A DNA stretch of 64,000 nucleotides from Umbelopsis ramanniana AG (GCF_025399195.1 NW_026252108.1:248001-312000); one strand, 5' to 3'. Positions 1-12,025 are shown, counted from the first letter of the stretch. Numbers and translations: made by a program. Notes: generated from the letters alone by a model not told the origin.

Positions 1-30
1 TTTTCTCACGCGTATATTTATAACACATAC

Positions 31-475
31 CAAATACTTTGCTCGGTGTTGAGAGCGTTATCGTCAGCAGGGTGCATGATGCCAGCGTTGTTGAACATGA
101 CGTTCAACTTGCCATACTTTTCAACAGCAGCATCCACTAGCGCCTTGACCTCCTCTTCCTTGGCAACGTTAGCTTTGAATGCAATCGCGTTTCCCTCTCC
201 AAAAAGCTCTGTAATCTTGTCAACCGTAACCTGTGCGCCTTCAAGGTTGATATCCGCACACACAACCTTGGCACCCTCGCGAGCGAAGAGGATAGCAGAC
301 TCTCGTCCGATACCGCTATTTAAAAAGAATGAGGTAGAGTAGGTCGGCGAGGTGTGAGCAAATACGGCGGACATCATATACTGCGCTCAATCGTACTAGA
401 TAAAGTCACTCACCCTCCAGCACCGGTGACGATAGCGACCTTGCCTTGCAATCTTGGTAGAGACTTGACAGACAT
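31..475 (-). CDS. Short-chain dehydrogenase/reductase, 3' end cut by window
   Basis: Exons 475-414 and 315-31 are visible; a donor (GTATGT) at 30-25 shows that the gene continues off the left edge. The N-terminus reads MSVKSLPRLQGKVAIVTGAG, and the first intron (413-316) falls inside the Rossmann cofactor motif TGAGGGIG, which only becomes complete after splicing. A D-I-N acidic position after the second strand (CADIN) suggests NAD(H) preference, and NNAG is present. The catalytic Tyr-x3-Lys lies beyond the window. It is a classical SDR of the 3-oxoacyl-reductase type; the substrate cannot be told. The start was chosen as the only ATG in frame upstream of the TG-rich motif. Confidence 0.85.
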
Positions 476-1509
476 GACAGTAAAATAAACGTAAAAAGAA
501 AAAGTGGTTGATCCGGCAAATGCGCTTGACAGCCGGTTTTTATTTGCGCGGCGGCGTTCCAATCAAGCGAATGATGTTCCGCGACGAGCAAGCCTTATCT
601 GCCACACCGTGACAAATGCATGAGAAGGCCCCACATGCTAAGTTAGTGCGTATTGTATAAGATTAAAAGAAAAATAGCTTATTTTCTTCGACATTGTCAT
701 CCATCTCGCCTTTCCCATTCCAAAACGTTATGTTGGATTACCTCTACATCTATACAGGAGAGAATATAAAAAAAACCGACCGAAGAGGGGTGAGAACGTG
801 ACACCTGTACTTCTCTAAACAGGAGAGCTTTGTAGTTTCGTATACTTGGCATCAATTTTTGGTGCATTATATCTAGCTTTTTGTATTCAGGACGCGCTCA
901 GTCCATGCAGATCGAAGCGTCCAAGTCGTTATTTCCTGTCTATAGTCCGGCGTATCTTGCTCGACTCAAGATATCCGGGCTCGTAGTGCACAAGCCTTTT
1001 TGTCGGCATTTTCGACCGCCGTGTCCACGAGCTTGTTGACAGGTTATACTCCGTCTCCTTCGAGAAGATAATAGATCACTTGAAAGGTGCATCAAGTGAA
1101 GGTTTTTTCATCCATGAAGATCGTCTGCCTCGTTTCATATGCTGAAGATATTGTGAACATTCCTCTTCACTGGCCGTCAACTTATGACTTTATACACATT
1201 ATCGCAGCGTAACGAGAGTGGTTCCAATTTTCGATCGAGGGTATGTCGGCGTTATTCCACCGTTTTCTCAACCCAGTGCTAAACTTCAGCGTTTTCGTTA
1301 AAATGACGTGGTCCACGCAATAAACCATGACTTATGAACTTGGGCATGAAATACAAGTGTAACTTGTATCGAAACTGTTCTTCAACTCTTTAATTTTTAT
1401 GGCAAAAGTGTCATGTCTTTTAAAATATATATATATATGGGTTACATTTGATACACCTATAATAAGTTAACATAGGCTGGTAAGCCAAAACTAAGCACTA
1501 TACTCAGAA
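476..1509. other. Gene-free spacer
   Basis: No coding exon could be supported on either strand. It lies between the SDR promoter and the 3' end of the GH55 gene, and holds only a short AT microsatellite (1425-1438) and AT-rich sequence. Confidence 0.6.
1425..1438. repeat. AT dinucleotide microsatellite, 7 units
   Basis: Seven perfect AT units in the intergenic region downstream of the GH55 gene. Confidence 0.9.
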
Positions 1510-4391
1510 TTAAACGGGAACCAAGTTTCCGTTGCTGCAAGAGTATTGAGTGGTCAAATAGCAGGCGGTACCTATTGCGATAAAAAAATGTTTTAGTTAA
1601 TATAAGGGCATCAAGCAAGGAGCAGATATGTTTCTATGACTTACCGCAGATTTGGTATCCGGAGGGACACAAGTTGGTACCGTAGCATACGTACTGGCTG
1701 GGGTTGTAGCATTGAGAACCGCAGCATGATAGACCGCTACTGCAACCGCAAGTTCCAGCAGTAGTAGTAGCTGCGCTGGTAGTAGTAGTTGTAGTAGTAG
1801 TAGTGGTAGCCTTAGTAGTGGTGGTAGCCTTGGTAGTGGTAGTGGAAGATGCTGAAGTGGTTGTTCCGCTGCTGCCACCTGAGCTGTTTCCAGTGGAAAT
1901 CTGAGCCAAGAAAGCGTTGACAGTGGAGCAGAATCCATTGTAGTTATCGTTGTTCTTAGCAAGGGAAACACCATTGCTTGTGACCATGTTGACTGCTGCC
2001 TTGGTGTTAAGATTGTAGAAATAGACGTTTCCGCTGTTATTCTCCAAATCTACCATAGCATCCTGGCAGGTTCCGGTAGCGAGACAAGACTGGTCGTAGT
2101 TGTAGAAGAAGTTGTAAAGTCCAGCACCATAGACGTAGACATCAGCGGAATTAACAATACGCAATCCCCAGGCCATAGCACAAGTGTTGGAACCAGCAGC
2201 GCAGTTAGAGAATGTTGGATCAGAAAGTGCAGAGTTTACGGAGAAAGGCTGTGGTGCAGGTGGTGCAGGTTGGTAGTATGGAGTTTCAGTTTGAATCATA
2301 GCCATCAAGACATTCTTGGCGGATGCGATCTGATATTGGTAAAGAACCTGAAGGTAAAAAGTTAGTCCACTGATCGTATGCGCAGCACATTATCAATATC
2401 TACTCTTACATTGTGCTCTGATGCAGTTCCGTACAACCAGACGGGACCATTGGTGGATTCGATCAAAATACCGCGACCAGTGTAAATGCTGACTTGGTTC
2501 GCACCGTCAAGGTCATGATCAGCGGTCCATGCCCAAACATTTTCCAGGTATGCAGAAGATGATGCGGTAAGTTGCATTTGCATGTAAGCGCCTGTGCAAG
2601 CGGATGTGGAAGTTGAACCGGCAGGGCATTGAGCGCTTTGCATGTTAGTTCCAGCAGCACCTCCAATACGGAAGTGGCAATCCCACATTCCACTGGCACC
2701 TTGGGTACCAGAAGGATCGCGAATATTCCATTGAACAAGGATAGCACCAGGCTGAGGTCCCTTGGTAGAGAACATAAGGTCTGTAAGTTCAGCAGTGCCA
2801 GTATCTCCAGAGTTACCGACTTTGAGCATAGGCTGTGGGTTTGAAGCAGATGAAAAGGCTGAACCAGACGCCATCAAGACAGACCAGCCTTCACCGACAA
2901 TACGAGAACCAGCAGGTATAGTGACGGTGCTAGAGATGATATAGGAACCAGCAGGGAAGTAAATAATTTTGCAACCAGCAAACATATTAAGAACATTTTG
3001 AATGGCGGCAGTATCATCAGTGCTACCATCACCCTTTGCGGAATATGCTGTGTGAGAAAAAATGGTCAGTCACCGCGGTACAGTCAATTACCACCTTTAC
3101 TGTTGTGATACCCACCCTTAACAGAGACAAAGCTTGAAACAGGATAGTTCTCATATTGAGGACGGGGACGCTCGAAGAATTTTCCATTAGAAGCCAAGAG
3201 ACTGGAACTCTTTGTGGGAGCAGTCAAAGTGTTTTGGTTAAATGCACCAGTACCAGATGTTGAGCTATACAAACTACCTTGACCCCAAGAAGCAACTGTC
3301 TTGCTACCAGTGCTTCCAGCCAAAATAGTGTTACCAGTGCTTCCCTTAACAATAATAGGAACATTTGAGGTGACAGCGTTGTCAAGGATCAATGATCCAG
3401 AGGTTTTGTTTTGAGAAGATGAAGTGGTTCCTGTAAGCACACCAATGGGAGTGTTGGTGATAGTAGCATCGAGCAAAGTAACACTTCCAACGGCTTGAGC
3501 AGAAGAACCTCCAGCAGTCATATCGAGACCGAGAGCACAGTTGTTAATGTTGAGAGTCTTGAAGGTCCAAGCCCAGTTCCAGTTCATGTAGACAGCAGTT
3601 TGACAGTTGTTCATGGTCAAGTTTCTAGAAGTGAACTGTTGATTTCCAACCCACATGGCGAACTTTCCTCCGTTGAAGACCAAGTCAGACATGAAACCTC
3701 CAGAACCATTTTCCATCCAAACACCTTGGTGAGCAGTGTTTGAAGCAGTAGACATTTGGAAGACGATGTTGGTCAGAGATGTTGCCTGGGCAACTTGCCA
3801 ATGAATACCAGTAGAAGCGGAAGTTGCGGGAGTCTTAGTCAAATCGATAATGAAGTTTCTCACTTGGCGATAGAAGTTATTGGTATCGCCATACCAATTT
3901 CCGTTAGCACCATAAGGATCACTATCAATCAAACCAATACCACTGAAGGCGGGAGCCATGAGCAAAGTTGGAGGGTTCAGAGCATTTCCAACCATTTGGG
4001 TATAGTAATACAAGACAATGGGTGAGGAGATCAAGTACTTTCCGGCCGGGAAGTAGACCAAAGCTGGTGTGGTAGTGGATTGACTGCAGCCACTGCCACA
4101 GCGACCGCCAGAAGAGATGGCACTATTGATACAGGCGGTATCGTCAGTGACACCATCACCTTTACAACCGTAATCCATGACATTACGATAGACAGTATAG
4201 CCTGATGGGCCATACACGGCGGTACCGTTGTGCCCGATGGTGTCAATCCACATTTCACCCGAGAATACGGAGGGTGATAAAGTGGTGCTGCATGAAGTAC
4301 CAGCTCGAGCTACCAGAGCTGGCTGCTTGGTTGGGGCAGCAAATGCGGTTGCGCAAAGAAACAGTGAAAGTGCACAGGCTTTGAGAACCAT
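1510..4391 (-). CDS. GH55-type exo-beta-1,3-glucanase with C-terminal Cys-rich binding module
   Basis: Exons 4391-3092, 3047-2410, 2347-1645 and 1571-1510 join in frame to about 900 aa. The start at 4391 gives a signal peptide (MVLKACALSLFLCATAFAA); an upstream in-frame ATG at 4409 would only lengthen it. Two right-handed beta-helix halves each begin with the pectate-lyase-3 signature: YGCKGDGVTDDTACI near residue 75 and a second KGDGSTDDTAAI after the first intron. This two-halved layout is typical of GH55 laminarinases. A Thr/Ala linker (trinucleotide repeat at 1757-1850) leads to two short Cys modules (CGSQCYNPSQYVCYG... and CGTACY...YSC), resembling CBM52-like beta-glucan-binding repeats. 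Expected role: secreted hydrolysis of wall or plant/fungal beta-1,3-glucan. The GH55 call is firm; the CBM family assignment is tentative. Confidence 0.88.
1757..1850 (-). repeat. Coding trinucleotide repeat (Thr/Ala linker)
   Basis: Imperfect GTA/GTG-type triplets on the plus strand read as runs of Thr with Ala, Ser and Lys on the minus strand. They form the linker between the GH55 domain and the Cys-rich modules and are likely length-polymorphic and O-glycosylated. Confidence 0.8.
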
Positions 4392-5992
4392 TTGTGTGTA
4401 TTGCTCCAATGTATGGAGTTATTCTGAATGAAACTTTGGGGCTTTATATACGAATTGCAATATGTTGTGCAACTCACTGTATTGATGTAGGTAGTTTTCG
4501 ATGGCTAAGCGTTCAGAACGGGATATCTAACGTACTGTATAACGGGACTAATTTTCCCTTTTTGTGTCACTTAGCGAACGGCTAGATTGAATGTCAGGTA
4601 CGGTAAACGTTTCCCTCTTTTTTATGAGCGTGACGAAGGAGAATAAAAAGCTTTCTGTGTGGGCGGCATCACATCAGCGGTTTAAGGAAAATCAGATCTC
4701 TTTTCATTTCGTACCATGAACTATCTAAACGTGTCATTATCCAATTTAATCGATATATAGGAAGCATAACAATTTACGTTGGCAAGGAGGCCACCCATAT
4801 TAAAAACCTACTATCTCCCATAATCCTGCATGATTCATATTATACCGTGTAAATGAAATCGTCGTCGCACACCTAGCCACATGGTACCACAATCTACCCC
4901 AGACCTATGAGAAAAATGAAAAGCGATGGTGGAGAAGTGCTACATGTACTACTTGGAGGAACGGGACCGCTCATGATCGTGCGTGGAATTAATTTTTGTT
5001 TTGGTTGCAATGGGAATACTAGTACTACCGAACGCTTGATGTTGTTGTTGTTGATATCAATGTGATATGTAAAGCATAATAACATTTACCTCTTTAATAT
5101 CGAAGGTGGACTGAGTAATATAAAGAGAACGATGTCATGGTTTGGTTGTAAAGAAATACACAGAGGAATAATTTTTTCATACGAGAGTAGCCTTGCCAAA
5201 AAGATGACTAAAGTGATCATCAGCTGGGACCAAACGGAAAAAGCGCCACTAACGGTACAGCAATTATTACTCCTCCCCAATGACCCCTCCTTCATGGTAC
5301 CGCCGTTTCCTTCGCAGTTAAATCACTGCCACTAGCCGCAATATGAAAAAGCAGACCACAAATGAGCCTGGGAATTCTCCACATGACCCAGCACGCAGCC
5401 CTGCATGGAAGTCTCTCTTTCTTTTCATCCTTTGATATTAATTTAACGTTGGTGGGGAAGTTGATCTCATTGGAGTTCCTGTATTAACATGCATCATTGA
5501 TGAACACCTTAGTTCTGGTGGCCAAATGGCGGGCAGTATTGAGATGCCTATAGCGATGCTGTTTGACATGTGCGATTTGGTGGTGGCTAAATGGAGATAG
5601 CTGGGAGGATTACGGTTAAAATGAAATCCTATATTCCTCTCGGGGTATTTGATTGCGTTGTATTACGATCATCATATGGACATCTTTTGCTTGATTATCG
5701 CTAATACTTCCTTGTTCAAAATAATAACCCTCAATGTTTCACTGACTTGGTGTACTTTTTTTTTGACGTTTCTTAAACTCACTCGCACTAAACATTTTTA
5801 TTTGCTTTTTTGTTTGGAGCGCGTCCAGAGGGTGGAAAGCCCGCGGTGATTAGGGCATATTGGGCACGTGAGGGAGACATCACTACGCTGTGTAATGAAA
5901 ATCATGTACGCTTACAACTCACTTCCTGTAAACCACATCGATGGTCTAAAAACATGTATTACACAAAAAAAAAGATACTGGCTATTGTATTT
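4392..5992. other. 1.6 kb spacer without recognisable genes
   Basis: AT-rich. The small open frames here carry no recognisable motif, no consistent splice pattern and no repeat structure. The left end is the GH55 promoter. Confidence 0.55.
4443..4450 (-). promoter_or_regulatory. Probable TATA box of the GH55 gene
   Basis: TATATAAA on the minus strand, about 52 bp upstream of the GH55 start codon. A plausible core promoter for an inducible secreted enzyme; position and sequence only. Confidence 0.5.
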
Positions 5993-7516
5993 TTACAAAT
6001 ATAACTTGATCAGCTCATCGCTAACACCACTAGGGGTAAGAACACCTAAGTCTGTCAACAACAGCGTAAGGTATTGAGGGGGTGTGTAATCAACGCTTGG
6101 GTTGGACATAGCAAGATCAACGGAATGATTTTCACCGAGGTCTAAAGCATTTGATGATGATTTTCGTCTAGTACTGAATGACACGATATCAGGTACGATC
6201 GAAGGAAGGTCGTACTGATTCAGTGGATAAAGGCGAACAAACTTATAACTAGGAGATGCGAAATCTACGTGAGTACGAAATGGAAGAACATAGTCAACAA
6301 TTTTTCAAAAACATACCTTTCAGCAATAGCATAGACAGGTTTGCTCAACGCCTTTGCTACAAGAGCAATTTGATAGGTACCAATCTAAACAATGGTTAAA
6401 TTAGATACCCGATCTTAAGTTTGGCATACTAATGTTCGCTTATTCATTCTCATAATACCTGGTTGATAATGCCACCGTTTTCCACAACGCCTTCAGCGCC
6501 TACAAATATCATATCCACCTTGTCCAAAATGAAGCCTACTGCAGAGTCGAGTACAGCGGCGCATGGAATCCCGGAAGCTTGCAATTCAGAAACTGCCACC
6601 AATCTAAATTATATACTCGTCAGCGGATGTATAAGCTTTCTCTAAGCTGTACTAATGTTTGCTTACCCATCACTAGTTGGTCTTCCTTCCGTAACATAAA
6701 CCTTGAATCGTTTGTTCTGAACATTGGCAGCATACTGCAGTACATTCATGACAGTCCGAGAGTAAGAGTGTACAAGAATGACAGCATTGTCGTGCACAAA
6801 TTGAGCACCAGTCTCAGCTACTCGTTCACGAGCGCTAGCAGCCTTTTCCAAAATACGTGCTGATCCGTTGAGAAGGGTTGCTTTAAGATCCTCCAATTCC
6901 TAAACGATCCACCATCATCAGTTATAAGGTAGGTTGTATTGTCTGACATTTCATGGTTGCTTACCGTGAAGTCGCTGGAGTTTCGACGCACAAATTGGTT
7001 GAATAAATGGATTCCAGCAAGGGTAGCGATTGTTGCTTTGTGTGGATTACGCGTTCTGCTGTTATTGAGCGATTTCCATTCATTGGAATCATATATTGAA
7101 GCATCTTGGATCGTCTCGCCGACCTGGCGCAAGGTTTCCAGAAATTCAGTCATGGTTGGTGCTAAATACGAATACGAAATATTAATGGATTGCCGAATCT
7201 TGTAGCAAGGAAGAAGCTTAAAACTATACCTTGACTGCATCTGATGAATTCTGTGAAAACCTTGAATGTAGCTACCGGCGTTGACATATCCTGTTACTTG
7301 AATGGTTAGATAGTAGTCGGAATGAGCCTGTTAAAGACAATTCGTGAATTTTACCGGATCTTGCAAGAATCGGTGGTAGCATTCAACAGCGTTGAAAAGT
7401 TTGGGATCCAATGGAGCCGAATCGGCTTGCTTTTCTATTTCTATAGAGGGTGTTCCATGTTTAGCTGTTAATGTACTGTTCACAGCTCGAGTTAAATTGT
7501 GCCTACCTGTTGCCAT
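5993..7516 (-). CDS. GCN3: Translation initiation factor eIF2B subunit alpha
   Basis: Exons 7516-7355, 7290-7230, 7161-6965, 6899-6667, 6603-6459, 6384-6317 and 6248-5993 join in frame to 373 aa, or 351 aa if a 66-nt segment at 7506-7441 is spliced. The C-terminus [20 protein letters not shown] is the family hallmark. DMSTPVA near the N-terminus, HSYSR in the middle and [14 protein letters not shown] also match eIF2B alpha. It is the regulatory subunit of the guanine-nucleotide exchange factor for eIF2 and senses eIF2 alpha phosphorylation in the integrated stress response. The ATG at 7516 is the only plausible start before the conserved helices. Confidence 0.95.
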
Positions 7517-7894
7517 AACGAAGATCGGGCTGTCTGCGCCAGAATGAATCATACAACTGAAATCATTTTTTTTTCGCAGTCCCAACTGCGCGAACCTGAT
7601 TCCGCTGACGACCGCTTCAAATGCTGCAACCAAGCTTTGCGGGAAACAAATTTATTATGTACAAGGAAGGAGGGAGGTGAAATTGTTGAAGTATGGGATA
7701 GCAAGGTCATTTATACGACAGGAATCGCCTTCTCAGGCATATTCCATTTTGCAAACCTATAACTGATGTGTGCTACTTTCGTCTACAACATGGACGAGAT
7801 CGTTTGGAAAGTGATATGTTTCTCGTAGTTTAATTTCGTAGTTTAAGGCGTTCATGGTGCTGCTGGCGTGGTGCACATGGACTGCTTCACTATG
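7517..7894. other. Spacer between eIF2B alpha and the acidic protein gene
   Basis: About 380 bp holding the eIF2B alpha promoter and the 3' flank of the next gene. No supported coding sequence. Confidence 0.5.
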
Positions 7895-8392
7895 TCAAAA
7901 TTGGACATAGTGAACCTCTATTTCGACGTTGTCTGCGTCTGAATTTGGTCTTTGCGCCTTATTACGTCTACGTGGCCAGTTCCTGTCCGGACTGCTCCGC
8001 TTGATTCCGGAAGACACTCCAGAAAGTGAATCATCGGCATCCTCCATATCATAGTCGCTGTCGTCCAGTTCTTCAATGATGGCGTCAACAGCAGAAATCA
8101 GATTTTGAAAGGGAGGATGTGCGCTGTCAAAGCTGCCCACGTCTTCATCGAAAGCATTGTCATCCAAAAACTCAATATATGATGTCCTCGTCAGAGATGG
8201 AAACCAATGCGACTCATAGACGTCGAAGTCAGTATCGGAATCGGTTTCTTCTGAGTATGATTCATCGTCGCTTATTTCGTAGTTTGAGTCTTCTTCGTAT
8301 TTTGCTTCTGAAGGAACATTGGTTGCAAACAATCGGATATACTCCGTTTCTTCTATCTCTCTGACAATAAGGTATGGTGCATTGTCTTCCAT
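7895..8392 (-). CDS. Small acidic protein of unknown function
   Basis: A single-exon frame of 165 aa starting at an ATG at 8392. I do not recognise the family. It is very rich in Asp and Glu, with several Ser-Asp/Glu clusters (ISDDESYSEETDSDTDF, EELDDSDYDMEDADDS) that look like CK2 sites. It ends with a short basic stretch (RNWPRRRNKAQR) that could be a nuclear signal, and is otherwise low in hydrophobic core. It is likely real, because the frame is long for this composition and starts cleanly, but it may be disordered. Nothing in the neighbours points to a role. Confidence 0.5.
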   Translation of the reverse strand: MEDNAPYLIVREIEETEYIRLFATNVPSEAKYEEDSNYEISDDESYSEETDSDTDFDVYESHWFPSLTRTSYIEFLDDNAFDEDVGSFDSAHPPFQNLISAVDAIIEELDDSDYDMEDADDSLSGVSSGIKRSSPDRNWPRRRNKAQRPNSDADNVEIEVHYVQF

Positions 8393-9143
8393 GTCGACAG
8401 AAATGCAATGTTAGAAAAAGCTGAGAAGGGAAAGCTTTGTATGAGAACGATTTGGCGAGATATTTTTTTGTAATCACCCGAGGTTTGAAGTTGTTACGTC
8501 ATGAGGTGTGTGGCTAAAGCATTGTCTTATTCAATGAAACATTGAATTCCATCAGCTTAAAATTACTCAGGCAAACGCGTCCGTATGTTCAATAGCTTCT
8601 ACGAAACACTGTAGAGGTCACTGTAGGGGTCATTGGGGAAACCATGGATCATAAGACACACAATTGGTGGGACCATGTTCATGCAAAGCTACTTTTCTCT
8701 CGCGTCCACTATGACGCATACTCTCTTCCAGATTGATGGTACAATCAACGGTAAAAAAAGTTTTAAATTTTCGACAATTCAATGCAATATATTGTTCAAT
8801 TAGTTACTTGTGAGTACGTAAGTCTTGTGCTATTGTGGATTGGCCTTGTTTAGCTAAGTATTGCAGTATCCCGCGAACTAATGCACCATCAGCGAGATTG
8901 AAATAGCGAAATGTTTGAAAAGCTTCATCTACGCACATTAAGTATCAATAAATGAAATCTGGCAGATCTTAATAGTTTGGCAGCTTGTTGGCCAATATCT
9001 CCCATCGGCCCGCTCGGGAACGATGGAACCCCGTCATTTTCTTGAGGCTGAGGTTTGCTGTGACACACGTGCCAACTGCTCAATACAAAACTACACGAAC
9101 TTTTGTACCTTTCTCACTAGCTTTAAAACTTAACATTACAACC
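8393..9143. other. Divergent intergenic region
   Basis: About 750 bp between the acidic-protein gene and the SDR gene, presumably holding both promoters. No coding exon, RNA or repeat recognised. Confidence 0.5.
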
Positions 9144-10151
9144 ATGGTCACTCCTAATCCAACATTAGCAGTAGTTACAGGTGGTTCTCGAGGTATAGGT
9201 TTAAGTATAGCGAAGCGGTTGGCAGCAAAGCATGATATTATGATCGTGTGTCGCAATGCGCCAAGTGAAGACAGCGTAGCCGAACTCAGTAAAGTACGAA
9301 CGGACGCAGTAATTTACTATGAAATTGGGCTGGATTGTGCAGAAACGCAAAATGTATGTGGCTTTCAACGAAGGGCTCGTACAGTTTAAAGTAGAATAAC
9401 AACTGATCCATATTTTCCCATGTAAAAGGCTTTGAATGAGATTTTCAACAATATAGACTCCAAATTTCCCGATCACAAATTGTCAGTATTCGTTCACAAT
9501 GCAGGCTTGTACCTTCCTGGTCAGCAAGTAGCTCAAAAGTTAGGCATCGATAGTGTTGAGGTACGGCTTTGATTATACTACGTTTTCATACAATTCAATA
9601 CTTAGTGAAAAAATCGTTAGGGGTCCGAGGCAGCACTGTACTACCAAAATTTGTATGGCATGTTTTTCGCTCAAGCTATCGAGCGATGTGCAAAGCGCAT
9701 GGATAACACTGGAAGAATAGTTGGAATATCGAGTCCTGGTTAGTGATAAGGCTTTTTCTGCTCATCTCGCTATCAAAACTAATGATCTACCATCCTTTAT
9801 GTAGGCTGTAATGCCAATAGTCCTCCACGTACTGGCTACTTATTGCCGGGCTCTGGAAAGGCACTTATGGAATACTACATGCGACAATATGCAAGGTTGC
9901 TAGCTCCAAAAGGCATTACTGTGAATGTGGTTATACCTGGTCATGTATTGACAACCGCATGGGGCCCGGGCTTCACAGGCGGTGGTGGACAAAATAGTTT
10001 GATCGATTGGATCAAAGAGAGATCACCTATGAATCGGCCCATTGACGTTGAGGAAGTGGCTAATACAGTGGCATATCTTACTTCTGTGGAAGCCGGAGCT
10101 GTAACTGGACAAGCCATGGCATGCGACGGAGGACTCTCCAGCTTCACCTAA
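9144..10151 (+). CDS. Short-chain dehydrogenase/reductase, atypical active-site spacing
   Basis: Exons 9144-9353, 9429-9560, 9621-9738 and 9805-10151 join to 268 aa. The cofactor motif TGGSRGIG sits at about residue 14, HNAG replaces NNAG, and the C-terminal ACDGG is typical of FabG-like SDRs. R near the end of the second strand (VCRN) suggests NADPH. The active-site region reads GISSPG...TGYLLPGSGKALMEYY, so the nearest Lys is seven residues after Tyr rather than four. Substrate unknown. The gene runs convergently with a methyltransferase gene 78 bp away. Splice frames close exactly and the stop is TAA. Confidence 0.88.
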
Positions 10152-10229
10152 TTATACCGCTGTTGACAAACACAGGAATACTTGTATTTATTGCAAAAGT
10201 TCTTATTATAAACATTTTACAGAATATTC

Positions 10230-11284
10230 TCAAAAGATGGGCTTAATTGCACATACAATATGAAAGTCTCCAGATGTATTATGTTCAGATGACTCCTCAA
10301 TAGCTTTGTTCATTACAGCGCGGAATGCTTCTTTTGTGGTCACTCCCAAATGGATTACCATTGTCATTACAGCAGGAAGTGCCAATTTTTGAATAGCCAG
10401 ATACATCTCGCCCAGAGATCCTCCCCAGGAACCTATCATGTTGGTAACAGAATGGTTAGGGGTTCAGTTAAAAACAGTTCAGTAACAATATTATTGTGGT
10501 CTTCACCTATTGGAATTCGTCTCAATTTATCAGTAACATGTGAAAAGCCTGCATCTTGTAGCATGCCTGCAAGTTTTATAGCGATAGTAGGGTCAAGGCC
10601 ACTCAGATGTAAAGCTTTCTCAACTGATATTGGAGATTAGTTAGCGTTATGGAAACTGTTAACGACACTACTATGGACACTTACTCCAGTTGCCGATTTT
10701 CTGAAACCACGGTCCAGCATCGTTGTATTTGCTAACCATTTCCAAAATTTCAATAGTACCTCCTGGTTTCAATACTCGATTGATTTCCTTGATTACCAAA
10801 CGATACTGATCCACAGAGAATCCCATGACCAGAAAGCGTTGGAAAACATAATCGAATTCGCCATCAGAAAAAGGCAGCCCTGTTCCGGCATTGATGACTT
10901 GGAAGGAAATATTATCGTGTGCTTCAACCAGAGGAAAATTGGCGGTTATATCGATCCCTATGAACTGAGAGTTTGGATACTTTTTTGCCATGTCAATTGA
11001 CCACCAGCCTGGGCCACATCCTATGTCTAGAACCTTGATTCCTCTTTCGAGATCTTCATGCAATGGTGCCGTTTGCAAACTAAGTGGAGGGCTGGTCAGA
11101 GAAGTTATATCTGAAGAAAAACAACCAAACGTTTAGCTACTCACCCTCCCAACGCATACTTCCACATAGAATGGTTCAAACGAAGACGCTCAGTCTCAGA
11201 AGCATCGCTTGGTAAGATGTAATGGATATCATTCCCGTCCGATGACAAGTCTTCGCTTTTCGGTGTAGTTGATGTGCTTTGCAT
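10230..11284 (-). CDS. SAM-dependent methyltransferase, class I (type-11-like)
   Basis: Exons 11284-11145, 11079-10685, 10623-10507 and 10432-10230 join to 284 aa. Motif I is VLDIGCGPGWWSIDMA, followed by the acidic ribose-binding position (FIGIDIT), the motif II-like region FDYVFQRF and motif III RVLKPGGTIEILEM. This is the layout of small-molecule methyltransferases of the UbiE/type-11 group. The substrate is unknown. A TATA-like element lies about 60 bp upstream. It is convergent with an SDR gene, so a shared pathway is possible but unproven. Confidence 0.88.
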
Positions 11285-11342
11285 TGTTCTGGTTTGCTTT
11301 ATGCGAGAAAGATGATGTCCAATCTACCTCTTCCCTTCAGGC

Positions 11343-11350
11343 TTTTTATA
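11343..11350 (-). promoter_or_regulatory. Probable TATA box of the methyltransferase gene
   Basis: TATAAAAA on the minus strand about 60 bp upstream of the start codon at 11284. Confidence 0.45.
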
Positions 11351-12025
11351 AATTTTCCCAATGAACGCCTCCATTTTTTGTATCGATTGATGGTATTCAG
11401 CCAATCAGGAAGCTTGAATTGCACTTCTTTGGTTCTGTATTTGCGTATATGCTTTTCATGTAGCTCATGCGATAATTAGTTGAGACGATAGAAAGTCAGT
11501 AATATAACGCATTACTGTACTATGATATATAATGCGTGATGATTACGGCTGCTTTGGCCACTCAGGACGAAAATGAGCCTTGCTCTCCTGATGATTTATC
11601 AAGTCATATCGTCATAAGATATGCTGCGAGGTTAGCTGCCTATCTAGAATAGACTGATATTTTTTGATATGTATTGTGCTATTTTTATAGTCAGGATGCA
11701 TAAAGCAATATAATATAGGATGCTCTCCACCGAAATAATTGAAGTTGGGATTGTTATCGACTTATCTATCCATCAACCCAATCTCGTAAGCGGTACCATA
11801 TCATAGCAATCCGACACTAGCTTGAAGATATAGGCCACAGTTGAATTACTGAATATTTTTTATCAGTACTCGTTAAGTACATCATACCAGTCCATACCAC
11901 GTCAATTTCTGCATTACTTTGAATTTCCTTGTCGCCAAATATGAAACTCAACTCAGGTTGTTCAGAGGAAAAACTGAGCAAAAATTGAAAGTCACCTCGT
12001 CTCGCAGCAGACCATTCATGTCACT
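11351..12025. other. Divergent intergenic region
   Basis: About 675 bp of AT-rich sequence between the methyltransferase and RPAP2 genes. Nothing further recognised. Confidence 0.5.

Noticed and set aside
1597-1974. Alternative frame rich in Leu/Pro in the GH55 linker
   Set aside because: A shifted reading of the triplet repeat; the true frame continues the glucanase.
4394-5335. Small plus- and minus-strand frames upstream of GH55
   Set aside because: Short, AT-driven and without domains or consistent splicing.
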